A DNA stretch of 64,000 bases from Thermoanaerobaculia bacterium (GTDB lineage: Bacteria > Acidobacteriota > Thermoanaerobaculia > UBA5066). Positions 36,822 through 46,418 of this stretch are shown here, piece after piece (position 1 is the stretch's first letter; every line of letters begins with the position of its first letter). The notes under the pieces are model-generated. The model did not search any database. It had not been told where the DNA came from and saw only the letters and a program-made list of their open reading frames with translations. The position numbers and the translations under genes are program-made. Location: contig JAJVIN010000046.1 in the NCBI GenBank assembly GCA_022071945.1, positions 124,001 to 188,000 on the forward strand. Reading direction: 5' to 3'.

Positions 36822-38240
36822 TCACAGTTTGAGCTGGCCGAGAGCCCGGAGCGCCCGGTCCCGCGCCACCGCATGGTCAACGATCGGCCGCGGGTAGCCC
36901 GCCGGAAGCGAATCCGCGGTCCACGGAGCGTGAATCGGCCTCCCCGGACGCCACCACCTGGCCAATTCGCGAACATACTTTTTGACGAATTCCCCGTCGG
37001 GATCGAATTTCTCTCCCTGGAGCACGGGGTTGAAGATCCGAAAGAAGGGCTGCGCGTCCGTACCCGTCCCCGCCGACCACTGCCACCCCCCGACGTTCGA
37101 AGCCAGATCCCCGTCGGCCAGCTGACGCCGGAAGAACGCTTCCCCGCGCCTCCAGTCGACCAGGAGGTCCTTCGTCAAGAACGAGGCCACGATCATCCGG
37201 GCCCGGTTGTGCATCCAGCCTTCTTCCAATAGTTGCCGCATCCCGGCATCGACGACCGGGTAGCCAGTCCGCCCTTCCGCCCACGCGGCGAACCGCCGCT
37301 CCTCCTCCTCCCCCGTCACCCACGGGAAGCGGTCGAACTCGCTCCTGAAGTTCCTCGAGACCGACTCGGGAAACGCGTGGAGGACATCGCCGTAGAACTC
37401 CCGCCAGCAGATCTCCTTAATGAACGTCTCGATGGACTTCCTTCCCGCGGGGTCCGCTTCCCTCCACGCGTCGCGGCACTCGGAGAGGAGGCGCCGGATC
37501 CCCACCGTTCCGAACCTGAGGTGCGGGGAGAGGCGCGACGTCCCGTCGAGATCCATCCGGTCCCTTCGCTCGCCGTACGCCGCGAGTGAGGATTCGAGGA
37601 ACTCCCGGAGCCGTTTCTCTCCTTCCCGCATCCCGCCACGGGGGTTCCGCGGGGCCCCGGTCTCTCTCCAGCCGCGAGGCCGGTCGATCGGGACCGACGG
37701 GAACGCGTCTTCGCGGATGAGCGCGGGGCTCTCGAGCCTCTCCGGAGCCGGGACGGGAAGCATCTTCTCCGCCTCGAGCCACCGCTTCGAGTAGGGCGTG
37801 TAGACGACGAACGGCTTGCCCTGAGCGTTCTTCAGGCGTCCGGCGGGAACCAGCCGGTGATCATCGAAGAGGACGAGTCTCCTGCCCGAGGCGGCCAAAG
37901 CCTTCTCCACCTCCGCCTGCAACCGGGCCGGGTGGGGTTCGAGATCCGCCGGGGCAAAGACGGATTCCGCTCTTGTCTCCTCACACAGGCGCGCCAGGGC
38001 TTCGGGGGCGGGCCCCTTGCGAACGATCAGGCGAGAGCCGAGCCGCTCGATCCCACACGCCAGCTCCCGGATGGAGTCCGCCAGAACGGCGAGCCTGGGG
38101 GGCGAGTAGTCCTCGTCGAGGTAATAGTCATCGAGAACGAAGACCGGGACGACCCGCGCACCCTCGCGATGGGCGGCGTGCAGAGGCAGGTTGTCATCGA
38201 GGCGGAGGTTGCGGCGAAACCAGACCGCCGCGGTCTTCAT
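36822..38240 (-). CDS. phr: Deoxyribodipyrimidine photolyase (class I CPD photolyase/cryptochrome family)
   Basis: 472 aa, full length. Uses FADH- and light to split cyclobutane pyrimidine dimers in DNA. N-terminal alpha/beta antenna domain (AVWFRRNLRLDDNLPLHAA), and C-terminal FAD domain with FIKEICWREFY, GRTGYPVVDAGMRQL, GWMHNRARMIVASFLTKDL and NVGGWQWSAGTGTDAQP. These are the strongest family signatures, and all core residues appear present. Its ATG overlaps the stop of the Fur-family gene as ATGA, so the two are translationally coupled. Metal- or oxidation-linked control of a light-repair enzyme is therefore possible. Confidence 0.96.
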   Translation of the reverse strand: MKTAAVWFRRNLRLDDNLPLHAAHREGARVVPVFVLDDYYLDEDYSPPRLAVLADSIRELACGIERLGSRLIVRKGPAPEALARLCEETRAESVFAPADLEPHPARLQAEVEKALAASGRRLVLFDDHRLVPAGRLKNAQGKPFVVYTPYSKRWLEAEKMLPVPAPERLESPALIREDAFPSVPIDRPRGWRETGAPRNPRGGMREGEKRLREFLESSLAAYGERRDRMDLDGTSRLSPHLRFGTVGIRRLLSECRDAWREADPAGRKSIETFIKEICWREFYGDVLHAFPESVSRNFRSEFDRFPWVTGEEEERRFAAWAEGRTGYPVVDAGMRQLLEEGWMHNRARMIVASFLTKDLLVDWRRGEAFFRRQLADGDLASNVGGWQWSAGTGTDAQPFFRIFNPVLQGEKFDPDGEFVKKYVRELARWWRPGRPIHAPWTADSLPAGYPRPIVDHAVARDRALRALGQLKL

Positions 38241-38698
38241 TCCGGAGCGGGAACCGGCGGCGCGTTCTTGCAGCTTACGCAGATGCCCCGGATCTGGTGC
38301 GAATGAGAGGTCGGCTGAAAAGCGTAGCGCGCGCAGATCTCTTCCTGCAGGACCTCGATCTTGGGCTCGACGAACTCGATGATCCGGCCGCAGGCCGTGC
38401 AGATGAGGTGGTCGTGGTGCTCGCCCTGCATCTGCCTTTCGTAGCGGTACTTTTCCTCGTTCAGCCGCACCCGGCCAACGAGGCCGCAGTCGTGCAGAAG
38501 ATCCAGGGTCCGGTAGACGGTCGCGCGGCTGACCTTCTTTCCGCGTTCCCTCATCCGGCTGACGAGATCCTCCGCGTCAAAATGGTGATGGGTGGAGAAG
38601 ATCTCCTCGAAGAGCGCGGTGCGTTCGCGCGTCGTCTTCAACCCACGGCGCTTCAGAAACTCTGCAAAGACCCGCTTTTCTTCGTTCAGATCTGCCAC
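38237..38698 (-). CDS. Fur-family metal-dependent transcriptional regulator
   Basis: 153 aa from the GTG at 38698 (longer in-frame reading possible up to 38788, but that would overlap the kinase gene and exceed normal Fur length). Winged-helix DNA-binding domain: LKTTRERTALFEEIFSTHHH and KVSRATVYRTLDLL. The dimerisation domain has the metal-site histidines in GEHHDHLICTACG and a second CxxC (ICVSCK), giving a structural Zn(Cys4) site. The Glu aligned with Fur E81 (YRYERQM) is retained, which favours Fur over the Asp-containing PerR, but the regulated metal cannot be stated. It overlaps the downstream photolyase gene by 4 nt. I see no Fur box in the 83-nt upstream gap. Confidence 0.9.
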   Translation of the reverse strand: MADLNEEKRVFAEFLKRRGLKTTRERTALFEEIFSTHHHFDAEDLVSRMRERGKKVSRATVYRTLDLLHDCGLVGRVRLNEEKYRYERQMQGEHHDHLICTACGRIIEFVEPKIEVLQEEICARYAFQPTSHSHQIRGICVSCKNAPPVPAPE

Positions 38699-38781
38699 GG
38701 AAGAAAGATAACCCACCTTTCGTGACACCGGAACCCCTGTCCGTATTTGGTCCCCCGGAGCTTCCACATAGAATTCGGTCC

Positions 38782-40980
38782 GTGGCATCTTCGGCCCAAG
38801 GCCCCTCGGGGACGGCCCCGAGAATAGACAACTACCTCCTCGAGAAGCGGATCGCGACGGGAGGGATGGCCGAGATCTTCCTGGCGACCGACCAGCGAAC
38901 GGGCCGGCACGTCGCCCTGAAGAGAATCCTGCCGCACGTCTCGTCGGACCAGGATTTCCTGAACCGCTTCTTTCACGAGATCAGGATCCAGATCTCGCTC
39001 AAGCACCGCAACGTCGTGGAACTCCTCGACTGCTCGCCGAACATCACGAACGCCTACATCGTGATGGAGTACATCGACGGAGGCTCCCTGCAGGGCCTCA
39101 TCGACGGGAGCGGCGCCTTTCCCTGGGAGATCGCCCTCTACTGCTGTGAGGAGGCCCTGAGGGGTCTCGGGACCGCCCACAAGAAGGGGATCGTCCACCG
39201 CGACGTCAAGCCGCAGAACATCATGTGGACGCGCGCGGGAGGGGTGAAGATCGCCGACTTCGGGATCAGCCAGGCCGAGCACCTGACCCGGCTGACCACG
39301 ACCGGGATGGTCGTCGGGACCCCGTCCTTCATGTCTCCCGAGCAGGCCCGTGGCGAGACCCTTGATTCCCGCTCCGACATCTTCTCGATCGGCACGGTGC
39401 TCTACGTCCTCCTCACGGGGACGAACCCGTACACCGCCGACTCGGTCGCCGTCACGCTCCGGAGGATCGTCGACTTCGAGCCCGAACCCCCGGCTCTCGG
39501 CAACCCCACCCTCCCGCTGGCCGTCGATTCGGTCCTCAGAAAGATCTGGAGGAAGGACAGGGGCCAGCGCTTCGCCACCGCGGAGGAGGCTCTCGAGGCG
39601 CTGCGCGACGTGCGGCTGAAAGAAGGCTCGGACAACACGCCCGAGGAGTTCCGCAGGTTCTCCGCCGACCCGGCCGGCTACGTGTCGGCGCTGAATCGCA
39701 AGAGGATGGAGAAGTCGGCGCAGAAGGCCGAGGAGATGCTGTCCGATTCCTCCGCCTCGCCCGAGGAGGCGCTCTGGTTCGCGTTTCAGTCGGTGAGTGT
39801 CGCTCCCTCCGACCAGAAGGCCATGACACTCTTTCGGACTGCGGCGCAGCGTGCCGGCCAGCGGGAAAAGCCCGTGGAGAATCCGAGGATCCGGGACCTC
39901 GAGGAACAGGTCCGGCGCGATCCGGACAACGTCAACTTGCTCTTGCAGCTCGCGAAGCTCTACCGGCTCGAGCGCGACATCCTGGGCGTGATGAAGCTCT
40001 ACTACAGGCTCAAGCACCTGGCACCGGCGGACGTCTACACGCAGAACCAGATCGCCGGGCTCGTCACGAGCCAGCAGCGTCCCGCGGCCGTTGCGGCCAC
40101 CTCGATGTCGAAGACGGCGGCCGTGGCCCCTCGCACCGTCGCCGCGACCCCCGCGCTCGTGACGGTTCGGCCGGGAGCCGGGGAGGAGGAAGAGGGCTCG
40201 GGCAAGAGCGTCTGGATCGTCGCGGCCCTGGTCGTCGTCTTGATCGGCATCGGCTTCTGGTGGGTCAAGGGGCCCGCGCGGCAGCTGACGCAGTCGGGAC
40301 CCCTGCCGGAAGGCCTCGTCTCGTCCCTGAAGGAAACGCCCGCGCCGGGCTTCACCCCCGTTCCGGGCGGCCGCTTCAACACCGCCGAGATCAGGACCCA
40401 GAAGGTCCTCGAGAAGGGAGCCCTCGTCGAGAAGGAATCCGGCATGACCAAGGCGCTGGCCTTCTACCAGGCGGCTCTGGCCAAGGCGGAGTTCCCGGCG
40501 GAGAAGACCATCATCCTCCTGACGATCAGCGAGACAGCCGTGAAAGCTGGCGACCTCCAGCTCGCTCTGCGATCGGCGGAGGAGATCATCCGGACGGACC
40601 CCGACAACCGGACGAGGGCCGTCATCATCAAGGCCGACATCCTGGAGCGAACGGGCGAAGGAGCGGCCGCCAGGCGCATTCACGAGGAGATGTCCAAGAG
40701 CGCGGATCCGGCCGCCTACTCGTGGGCGACCCTCAAGCTGGCCATGGCCGCCGACCACGGAGGGGACTCGATGAGGTCCCTGACTCTCTACGAGGAGCTG
40801 ATCGCCAGGACTCCGGACCGGCCAGAGGCCAACGCCGCCCGGCTCGGAGCCGCCGCGCTCTACCGGGCCGCGGGCAGGAAGGGAGACGCGCGGCGTCTCT
40901 ACGAGGATGTGAAGCGCCGCTCGACGCCGGGCAGTGACTTCGAGAAGAGCGCCGAGGCCGGCCTGAAGACCGTCGAGTAG
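38782..40980 (+). CDS. Membrane Ser/Thr protein kinase with C-terminal TPR-like region
   Basis: 732 aa from the GTG at 38782; a GTG at 38722 is equally possible, and neither has a good SD. Hanks-type kinase domain: glycine loop RIATGGMAEIFLATD, catalytic IVHRDVKPQNIMW, DFGISQ, and activation segment ending GTPSFMSPEQARG. Then a helical linker with TPR-like pattern, one membrane helix (KSVWIVAALVVVLIGIGFWW, about residues 475-495), and an exported C-terminal TPR-like array (FYQAALAKAEFPAEKTI..., RSAEEIIRTDPDNRT...). Probably senses an envelope state and phosphorylates cytoplasmic targets. Divergent from the Fur-photolyase pair. Confidence 0.9.
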   Translation: MASSAQGPSGTAPRIDNYLLEKRIATGGMAEIFLATDQRTGRHVALKRILPHVSSDQDFLNRFFHEIRIQISLKHRNVVELLDCSPNITNAYIVMEYIDGGSLQGLIDGSGAFPWEIALYCCEEALRGLGTAHKKGIVHRDVKPQNIMWTRAGGVKIADFGISQAEHLTRLTTTGMVVGTPSFMSPEQARGETLDSRSDIFSIGTVLYVLLTGTNPYTADSVAVTLRRIVDFEPEPPALGNPTLPLAVDSVLRKIWRKDRGQRFATAEEALEALRDVRLKEGSDNTPEEFRRFSADPAGYVSALNRKRMEKSAQKAEEMLSDSSASPEEALWFAFQSVSVAPSDQKAMTLFRTAAQRAGQREKPVENPRIRDLEEQVRRDPDNVNLLLQLAKLYRLERDILGVMKLYYRLKHLAPADVYTQNQIAGLVTSQQRPAAVAATSMSKTAAVAPRTVAATPALVTVRPGAGEEEEGSGKSVWIVAALVVVLIGIGFWWVKGPARQLTQSGPLPEGLVSSLKETPAPGFTPVPGGRFNTAEIRTQKVLEKGALVEKESGMTKALAFYQAALAKAEFPAEKTIILLTISETAVKAGDLQLALRSAEEIIRTDPDNRTRAVIIKADILERTGEGAAARRIHEEMSKSADPAAYSWATLKLAMAADHGGDSMRSLTLYEELIARTPDRPEANAARLGAAALYRAAGRKGDARRLYEDVKRRSTPGSDFEKSAEAGLKTVE

Positions 40981-40995
40981 CCGGCTCTCACCCCG

Positions 40996-41355
40996 TCAGC
41001 GGGCTCCCGGAAGCAGGAAGGAAAGGACCGTCGAAACGATCGAAACGACCAGAGCCCCCAGAAAGGCCGGCCAGAACCCGGCGACCGAGAACTCGACCCC
41101 GAGTCCCCGGCCGAGCCAGGCGCTCAGCCAGAGCATCAGGGCATTCAACACCAGGGTGAAAAGCCCCAGGGTGAGCAGAATGACGGGGCAGCTCAGGAGT
41201 TTCAGGACAGGCCGGATCAGGGCGTTGACGAGCCCGAAGATGACGGCCATCAGCAGAAGGGACCCGGGCCCGCCAGCCCGGATACCCGGAATGAACTCCG
41301 CGGCCGCCCAGAGCGCCACCGCGTTGATGACGAGCTTGACGAGAAGGTGAACCAT
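40996..41355 (-). CDS. Small four-helix membrane protein (phage holin family 4-like, PF04020)
   Basis: 119 aa from the ATG at 41355 (an in-frame start at 41406 adds a non-hydrophobic lead). Four hydrophobic segments with the family pattern LVINAVALWAAAEFIPGI, MAVIFGLVNALIRPVLKLLSCPV, LGLFTLVLNALMLWLSAWL and a final helix. Despite the Pfam name, members are widespread chromosomal proteins with unknown function, and there is no phage context here. Convergent with the Ser/Thr kinase gene, 15 nt from its stop. Confidence 0.82.
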   Translation of the reverse strand: MVHLLVKLVINAVALWAAAEFIPGIRAGGPGSLLLMAVIFGLVNALIRPVLKLLSCPVILLTLGLFTLVLNALMLWLSAWLGRGLGVEFSVAGFWPAFLGALVVSIVSTVLSFLLPGAR

Positions 41356-41465
41356 CGTCGGCCTCCGGGTCCGGCCAGCCGGATCCCGGAGAACATTCTG
41401 AACCACGTCCGCCGGGATCGCGCCGGGTGCGGCTCGCTGTGGACCATTAGAGAAAGGGGTTTGAC

Positions 41466-41900
41466 ATGTCCGACCGCAAGTACCGGCAGAAGGGCTACCA
41501 GGATTCGTCCGGAGCCGGGCCTCGCCCCTCGGGGGGCGGCTTTTCGGACGCGCCGCGGCGCATCGAGGGCGCTCCGAGAGGGCGTGGAGCGGAACGAAAC
41601 CGCGAAGAGGTCTTCAGGTGCAAGCTCTGCGGCGAGCTCGCCGCGCCCGATTTCGCTCCGAGCGCGGAGTGCAACAAGTGCAAGGCCCCCCTGCACGCCT
41701 GCAACCAGTGCAAGTTCTTCGACACCTCGGCCCGGTTCCAGTGCCGCCAGCCGCTCCAGGCGCCGTTCGAGTCGAAGACCAAGAAGAACGACTGCTTCCT
41801 CTTCGAGCCCGCCACCATGCTGGACCTGACCGGGAAGAAGGCCACGGCGGCCACCCCGGACGACGCCCGGGCGGCCTTCGACAGGCTCTTCAAGAAGTAG
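41466..41900 (+). CDS. Cysteine-rich zinc-ribbon-like protein of unknown function
   Basis: 144 aa. The first ~45 residues are basic and disordered (SDRKYRQKGYQDSSG, Gly/Pro/Arg-rich). The core has a series of Cys: CKLCGEL, CNKC, CNQCKFF, CRQP, CFLF. CxxC pairs suggest one or two zinc ribbons. The tail has the motif PDDARAAFDRLFKK. I recognise it as a conserved hypothetical of soil and sediment bacteria without assigned role; nucleic-acid or protein binding is a guess from the fold type. SD-like GAAAGGGG precedes the ATG. Confidence 0.75.
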   Translation: MSDRKYRQKGYQDSSGAGPRPSGGGFSDAPRRIEGAPRGRGAERNREEVFRCKLCGELAAPDFAPSAECNKCKAPLHACNQCKFFDTSARFQCRQPLQAPFESKTKKNDCFLFEPATMLDLTGKKATAATPDDARAAFDRLFKK

Positions 41901-42093
41901 ACGCCCCCGCCGCCCCTTGCCGGGGCCCATCGCGGACGGAGCCCGTTACCAACGGGGCCCGCAGCATGCCGCGCCTGTTGCGTGAGGCCGCAACGTTCGC
42001 CCGCTATGTGTGGCCGTGGCCAGCGGCACCCGCGCCCAGCGCGGTCTCGCCGGCCGAGAGCGAGGGGAGAAGGGTCCAGCGCCGCTCGAAACC

Positions 42094-43344
42094 CTACTCG
42101 TCCTGCTCGAAACGGAACGTGTAGATCCCCATCCGGAGCTCGTCTCCCGACTTGAGCTTTCTCTGAGGGCTTCTCTCGCCATTCACCCAGGTGCCGTTGG
42201 TCGAGTTCAGATCGGCGACCCTCCAGCCGCGCGAATCCTGCGAGATCTGGGCATGTTGCTTGGAGATCGAAAGATCGGGCAGGACGAGGTCGTTGGAGTT
42301 GGCGCGCCCGACCGTCATGACGGGGTTGGAGAGGAGGAAGGGGCCGATCGCCCTGGCGGGGTCGGAGACTCCGAGGAGCCGGGCGGGCAGCCGCCGGCCG
42401 AAGATCCGCTGCGAGGAGGTGGCGTCCCCGCTCGTGAAGAGCCGAACGTCCGAGCGCTCCGCCTCGGCCTCCTCTGGGGCCGGGCGCTCGCGCTCGGGCT
42501 GATGGGCCGTTCTGCCGGTCACGAGCTCGGCGAGAGCCGGCATCGCGGCCGTCTCTCCCGTGCGGATGGCGATCATGGTCTTCTCGGTCTCTAGCGGATC
42601 GCGCTCGTGGATCAGGATCAGCCGGGCCATTTGCAAGCGCTGCAGGATTTTCCAGGTCGTCAGCTCCGACTCCGCGGGCGACAGGTCGAGGAGATCCCCG
42701 AGTGTCCGCTTCCCGTTGATGAGGGAGATGACGCCCCATTCAGCCGGTGTCAGGACGACCTGTTGCTCGAGCATTCCGGTCGCGCAGACGAGGGTGACGG
42801 CCATGTCCCTGTCGATGTGGACTTCCTGCTCGAACCGCATCGCCTCGTCGTGCCGGCGAACACCCTCGAGGATCAAGTTCTGGATCCCGATGCGAAGCTC
42901 GACGAAGGTCTCGGAGGGGAGGCGGTCCCTGATGAAGCGGAACTTCCCGTCCCGCCAGCGGAGGGCCTCGAAGGCGATCTCGCCGCAGAGGATCTTCTGG
43001 AAGTTACAGACCTCCTCCTCGGAGACGATGCCCGTCGAGACGAGAAGCTCGAGGAAGGTCGTGTTCTCGGCGCGGGAACGTGCGATGAGGCGGGCCGCCA
43101 GGGTCTCGGTCAGGATTCCGCGCGCGACGAGAAAGTCCTGCAAGCGGAACCGGCGGAGCGTGGAGATCGCATGGATGACCTCTCCGTCACGGAGGAAGAT
43201 GTCGACGTTGCCGGCCTTCGACTCGACCTCGAGCGCACCGGTCTTGAGACCCATGTTGAGGAAAGTGAGGACGTCTCCGACTGGAAAGTCGGCAAGCTGC
43301 CCGGCCAGGCAAAATGAGCCGGGTCCTGGGGGAGCCGAGGTCAT
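42094..43344 (-). CDS. DUF4388-FHA signalling protein
   Basis: 416 aa, cytoplasmic. The N-terminal ~130 residues are a DUF4388 (PATAN-like) domain (LAGQLADFPVGDVLTFLN, TGALEVES, IFLRDGEVIHA). A helical middle section follows (similar to the extended DUF4388 proteins, IALISLINGK-like segment VISLINGKRTLGDLL). The C-terminal FHA domain (about 325-416; VGRANSNDLVLPDLSISKQHA and LNSTNGTWVNG) binds phosphothreonine peptides. With two Ser/Thr kinases in the window, it could read their phosphorylation, but no direct link is visible. I chose ATG 43344 for the GGAGG 9 nt upstream; a GTG two codons earlier is possible. Confidence 0.88.
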   Translation of the reverse strand: MTSAPPGPGSFCLAGQLADFPVGDVLTFLNMGLKTGALEVESKAGNVDIFLRDGEVIHAISTLRRFRLQDFLVARGILTETLAARLIARSRAENTTFLELLVSTGIVSEEEVCNFQKILCGEIAFEALRWRDGKFRFIRDRLPSETFVELRIGIQNLILEGVRRHDEAMRFEQEVHIDRDMAVTLVCATGMLEQQVVLTPAEWGVISLINGKRTLGDLLDLSPAESELTTWKILQRLQMARLILIHERDPLETEKTMIAIRTGETAAMPALAELVTGRTAHQPERERPAPEEAEAERSDVRLFTSGDATSSQRIFGRRLPARLLGVSDPARAIGPFLLSNPVMTVGRANSNDLVLPDLSISKQHAQISQDSRGWRVADLNSTNGTWVNGERSPQRKLKSGDELRMGIYTFRFEQDE

Positions 43345-43508
43345 GCGCACCCACCTCCGCCGTCGAGACGATGAAACGCTCCGGGGCCGATGGAAAAGAA
43401 TACCCCACCTGGCGCCCGCCTTGACACATCTCCGGGGCGGCAGGTCCCGGGAGCGGCCCTCGGGAAGGACCCTGAGAGCCGTCCCGGCACGCTTTCATCC
43501 CGGGAGAA

Positions 43509-46418
43509 TCAGGAGCAGCCGCTCGTGGCGCCGCAGCTGAGGCACTTGTAGCAGCTGCCCCCCCGCACCATGATCGCCCCGCACTCGTGGCAACTCGGAG
43601 CGTCGGCCGTGTTCTGGAAAGGCAGGAGCGTAGCGGTCCCGCCGCCCGTGGAGGGAGCGACGAACCCGATCGACCGGCTCCCCGCGGGCTTCCCCGCCGA
43701 GGCCTGGGGCACGCCTGCCGAAGGGCTCGCGGCCGCCGGCGGGGTCGCGGCCGCCGTGGCCAAAACACCGCCTCCCCCCGCCGTCCCCTCGTCTGTCAGA
43801 GACGCCGCCCCGGATCGAGACTCCCTGGAGATGATGCCGAGGCGCTCTTTCGTCTCGGCCGGCAGGAACTTGGACGCAAGCCACCGGAAGATGTAATCGA
43901 CGAGGCTCTTGGCGATCGGAATCTCGGGGTTCTTCGTCCAGCCAGCGGGCTCGAATCTCGTGTGGCTGAACTTCTCGACGAGGGTCTCGAGGGGAACGCC
44001 GTACTGCAGGGTCAAGGAGATGGCCGTGGCGAAGGAGTCCATCAGGCCGGAGATCGTCGAGCCTTCCTTGGCCATCACGAGGAAGATCTCGCCCGGTGTT
44101 CCGTCCTCGTAGAGCCCGACGGTGACGTAGCCCTCGTGGCCGCCAACCGAGAATTTGTGGGTGATCGCCTGCCTCTCGTCCGGCAGCTTCCGGCGCCGCG
44201 GAGCCTCCACGGCGGGCGCGGCCGGGAGGATTTCGATCTCGCGCTTGCGTCCCCCCTTCACCGCGTCGTCGGTCTTCGAGGCGGCCGTGTTCAGAGGCTG
44301 CGTCCTCTTGCAGCCGTCCCGGTAGATCGCCACCGCCTTCAACCCGAGCCTCCAGCCTTCCAGGTAGACGTTCTCGATGTCCTCCACGGTTGCGTCGGTC
44401 GGGAGATTGACGGTCTTCGAGATGGCGCCGGAGAGGAAGGGCTGGACGGCGGCCATCATCCGGACGTGCCCCATGGGAGCGATCGTGCGAGTCCCGTTGA
44501 CGGCCTTGAAGGCGCAGTCGAAGACGGCCAGGTGCTCGGGCGCGAGAAACGGGGCGCCCTCGATCATGCCGGTCCTGTCGACATAGGCGACGATCTCGTT
44601 CGTCTCGGTCTCGCTGTACCCGAGTCGCTTGAGAGCGTGCGGGACCGTCTGGTTGACGATCTTGATGGTTCCGCCGCCGACGAGCTTCTTGTACTTGACG
44701 AGGGCGAGGTCCGGCTCGACGCCCGTCGTGTCGCAGTCCATCATGAACCCGATCGTTCCCGTCGGGGCCAGGACGGTGGCCTGGGCATTTCTGAAGCCGT
44801 GGTGGCGCCCCGACTCCAGAGTCACGTCCCACACTCCGCGCTGCGACTCAAAGAGATCCCTGGGGACTCCGGGCCTCGGAATCCTGTAGGCGGCATCCCG
44901 GTGCATCTCGATGACGCCGAGGAAGGCCTCGCGGTTCGGGGGATAGCCTCCGAACGGACCCTTCTCGGCCGCGATCTTCGACGAGGCCAGGAAGGCCTCG
45001 CCGTGCATCAGGCTCGTGATGGCGGCCGCGTAGTTGCGCCCCTCGTCGCTATCGTAGGGCAGGCCCTGGTACATCAGGAGCGCGCCGAGGTTGGCGTAGC
45101 CGAGCCCGATCGGACGGAAGTGGTGAGAGTTCTTTTCGATCGCCGGCGTGGGGTACGACGACTCGTCGACGAGGATCTCCTGCGCCAGGAAGACGATCTC
45201 CACCGCGTGCCGGAATCGCTCGACCTCGAAGCCGCCATCCTCCCGGACGAACTTCATCAGGTTCAAGGACGCGAGATTGCAGGCCGAATCGTCGATGAAC
45301 ATGTACTCGGAACAGGGGTTGGACGCGTTGATGCGGTGGGTCGCCTTGCAGGGGTTCCACTTGTTGATCGTGGTGTCGTACTGCATCCCGGGATCCCCGC
45401 AGACCCACGCCGCGTCGGCCATCTTCCGAAAGAGCGTCCGCGCGTCGAACGTCCGGACCGGCACTCCGCTCGTGACCGCCCGGGCCATGTGCGGACCGCC
45501 CGCCTCCACCGCCCTCATGAACTCGTCCGTCACCCGGACCGAGTGGTTGGCGTTCTGGAACGCGATGTTGCTGTAGACCTCCCCGTTGAAGGAGCCGTCC
45601 CATCCGGCGTCGATCAGATCCCAGGCCTTGCGCTCCTCCTTCTCCTTGCAGACGATGAACTCCTCGATGTCCGGGTGGTCCACGTTGAGGATCACCATCT
45701 TGGCGGCGCGGCGCGTCTTGCCCCCCGACTTGATCGCCCCGGCGAAGCTGTCGAAGCCCTTCATGAATGACACCGGTCCCGACGCGATGCCGCCGGAGGA
45801 GAGCGACTCGAACGAGGACCTCAGGCTCGAGAGATTCGACCCCGTCCCCGATCCGTACTTGAAGAGCATCCCCTCCGTCTTGGCGAGATCGAGAATGGAC
45901 CCCATCGAGTCGCCGACCGAGTTGATGAAGCATGCGGAAGCCTGCGGGCGCGCCTCGATCCCGACGTTGAACCAGACCGGCGAATTGAAGCTCGCCACCT
46001 GGTTGACCAGGATCGCCGTCAACTCGTCCCTGAAGATGTCCCGGTCGGCCGCCGACCTGAAATACCCGTCCTTCTCGCCCCACGCCGTGATCGCCTCGAC
46101 GACCCGGCCGATCAACTGCCTGACCGAACGCTCCCGCTCTTCCGTCCCCGGCTTTCCGTGAAAGTACTTCTGGGCCACGATGTTCGTCGCCGTCATCGAC
46201 CACGACTTCGGGACCTCGACATCCTTCTGCTCGAAGAACACTTCTCCCTTTTCGTTCGTGATCGCTGCGGTTCTCAGTTCCCACTCGACCGCATCGAAGG
46301 GCGCGGTCACGCCATCGCTGAACAGCCGCTTGAATGTGAGACCCGGCCCACGCTTCTGGGAGACGGTTCCAGTGGTTTCGAGGGACGGGGAGACCTGAGA
46401 CTGTTCGACGGCACTCAT
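43509..46418 (-). CDS. nrdJ: Adenosylcobalamin-dependent (class II) ribonucleoside-diphosphate reductase
   Basis: 969 aa. Makes deoxyribonucleotides using adenosylcobalamin for radical generation, so it works with or without oxygen. Signatures: FNSPVWFNVGIE, GSGTGSNLSSLRSS, SGGKTRRAAKMVILNVDHPDIEEF, the active-site NPCSEYMF region, and PTGTIGFMMDCDTTG. The C-terminus has a zinc-ribbon-like tail (SCHECG, CYKCLSCG) thought to help reduce the active site. The ATG at 46418 has GGAG 9 nt upstream; the in-frame extension further 5' is not protein-like. No cobalamin riboswitch is apparent in the 254 nt upstream. Confidence 0.96.
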   Translation of the reverse strand: MSAVEQSQVSPSLETTGTVSQKRGPGLTFKRLFSDGVTAPFDAVEWELRTAAITNEKGEVFFEQKDVEVPKSWSMTATNIVAQKYFHGKPGTEERERSVRQLIGRVVEAITAWGEKDGYFRSAADRDIFRDELTAILVNQVASFNSPVWFNVGIEARPQASACFINSVGDSMGSILDLAKTEGMLFKYGSGTGSNLSSLRSSFESLSSGGIASGPVSFMKGFDSFAGAIKSGGKTRRAAKMVILNVDHPDIEEFIVCKEKEERKAWDLIDAGWDGSFNGEVYSNIAFQNANHSVRVTDEFMRAVEAGGPHMARAVTSGVPVRTFDARTLFRKMADAAWVCGDPGMQYDTTINKWNPCKATHRINASNPCSEYMFIDDSACNLASLNLMKFVREDGGFEVERFRHAVEIVFLAQEILVDESSYPTPAIEKNSHHFRPIGLGYANLGALLMYQGLPYDSDEGRNYAAAITSLMHGEAFLASSKIAAEKGPFGGYPPNREAFLGVIEMHRDAAYRIPRPGVPRDLFESQRGVWDVTLESGRHHGFRNAQATVLAPTGTIGFMMDCDTTGVEPDLALVKYKKLVGGGTIKIVNQTVPHALKRLGYSETETNEIVAYVDRTGMIEGAPFLAPEHLAVFDCAFKAVNGTRTIAPMGHVRMMAAVQPFLSGAISKTVNLPTDATVEDIENVYLEGWRLGLKAVAIYRDGCKRTQPLNTAASKTDDAVKGGRKREIEILPAAPAVEAPRRRKLPDERQAITHKFSVGGHEGYVTVGLYEDGTPGEIFLVMAKEGSTISGLMDSFATAISLTLQYGVPLETLVEKFSHTRFEPAGWTKNPEIPIAKSLVDYIFRWLASKFLPAETKERLGIISRESRSGAASLTDEGTAGGGGVLATAAATPPAAASPSAGVPQASAGKPAGSRSIGFVAPSTGGGTATLLPFQNTADAPSCHECGAIMVRGGSCYKCLSCGATSGCS

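Noticed and set aside
36695-36976. Minus-strand frame with five Cys in its tail, 260 nt upstream of the radical SAM gene, considered as a second precursor peptide
   Set aside because: It overlaps the photolyase 3' end, has no SD, no leader-like region and no local codon bias.
40996-41355. Prophage remnant suggested by the holin-like protein
   Set aside because: The PF04020 family is widespread in chromosomes outside phages, and no other phage gene is nearby.
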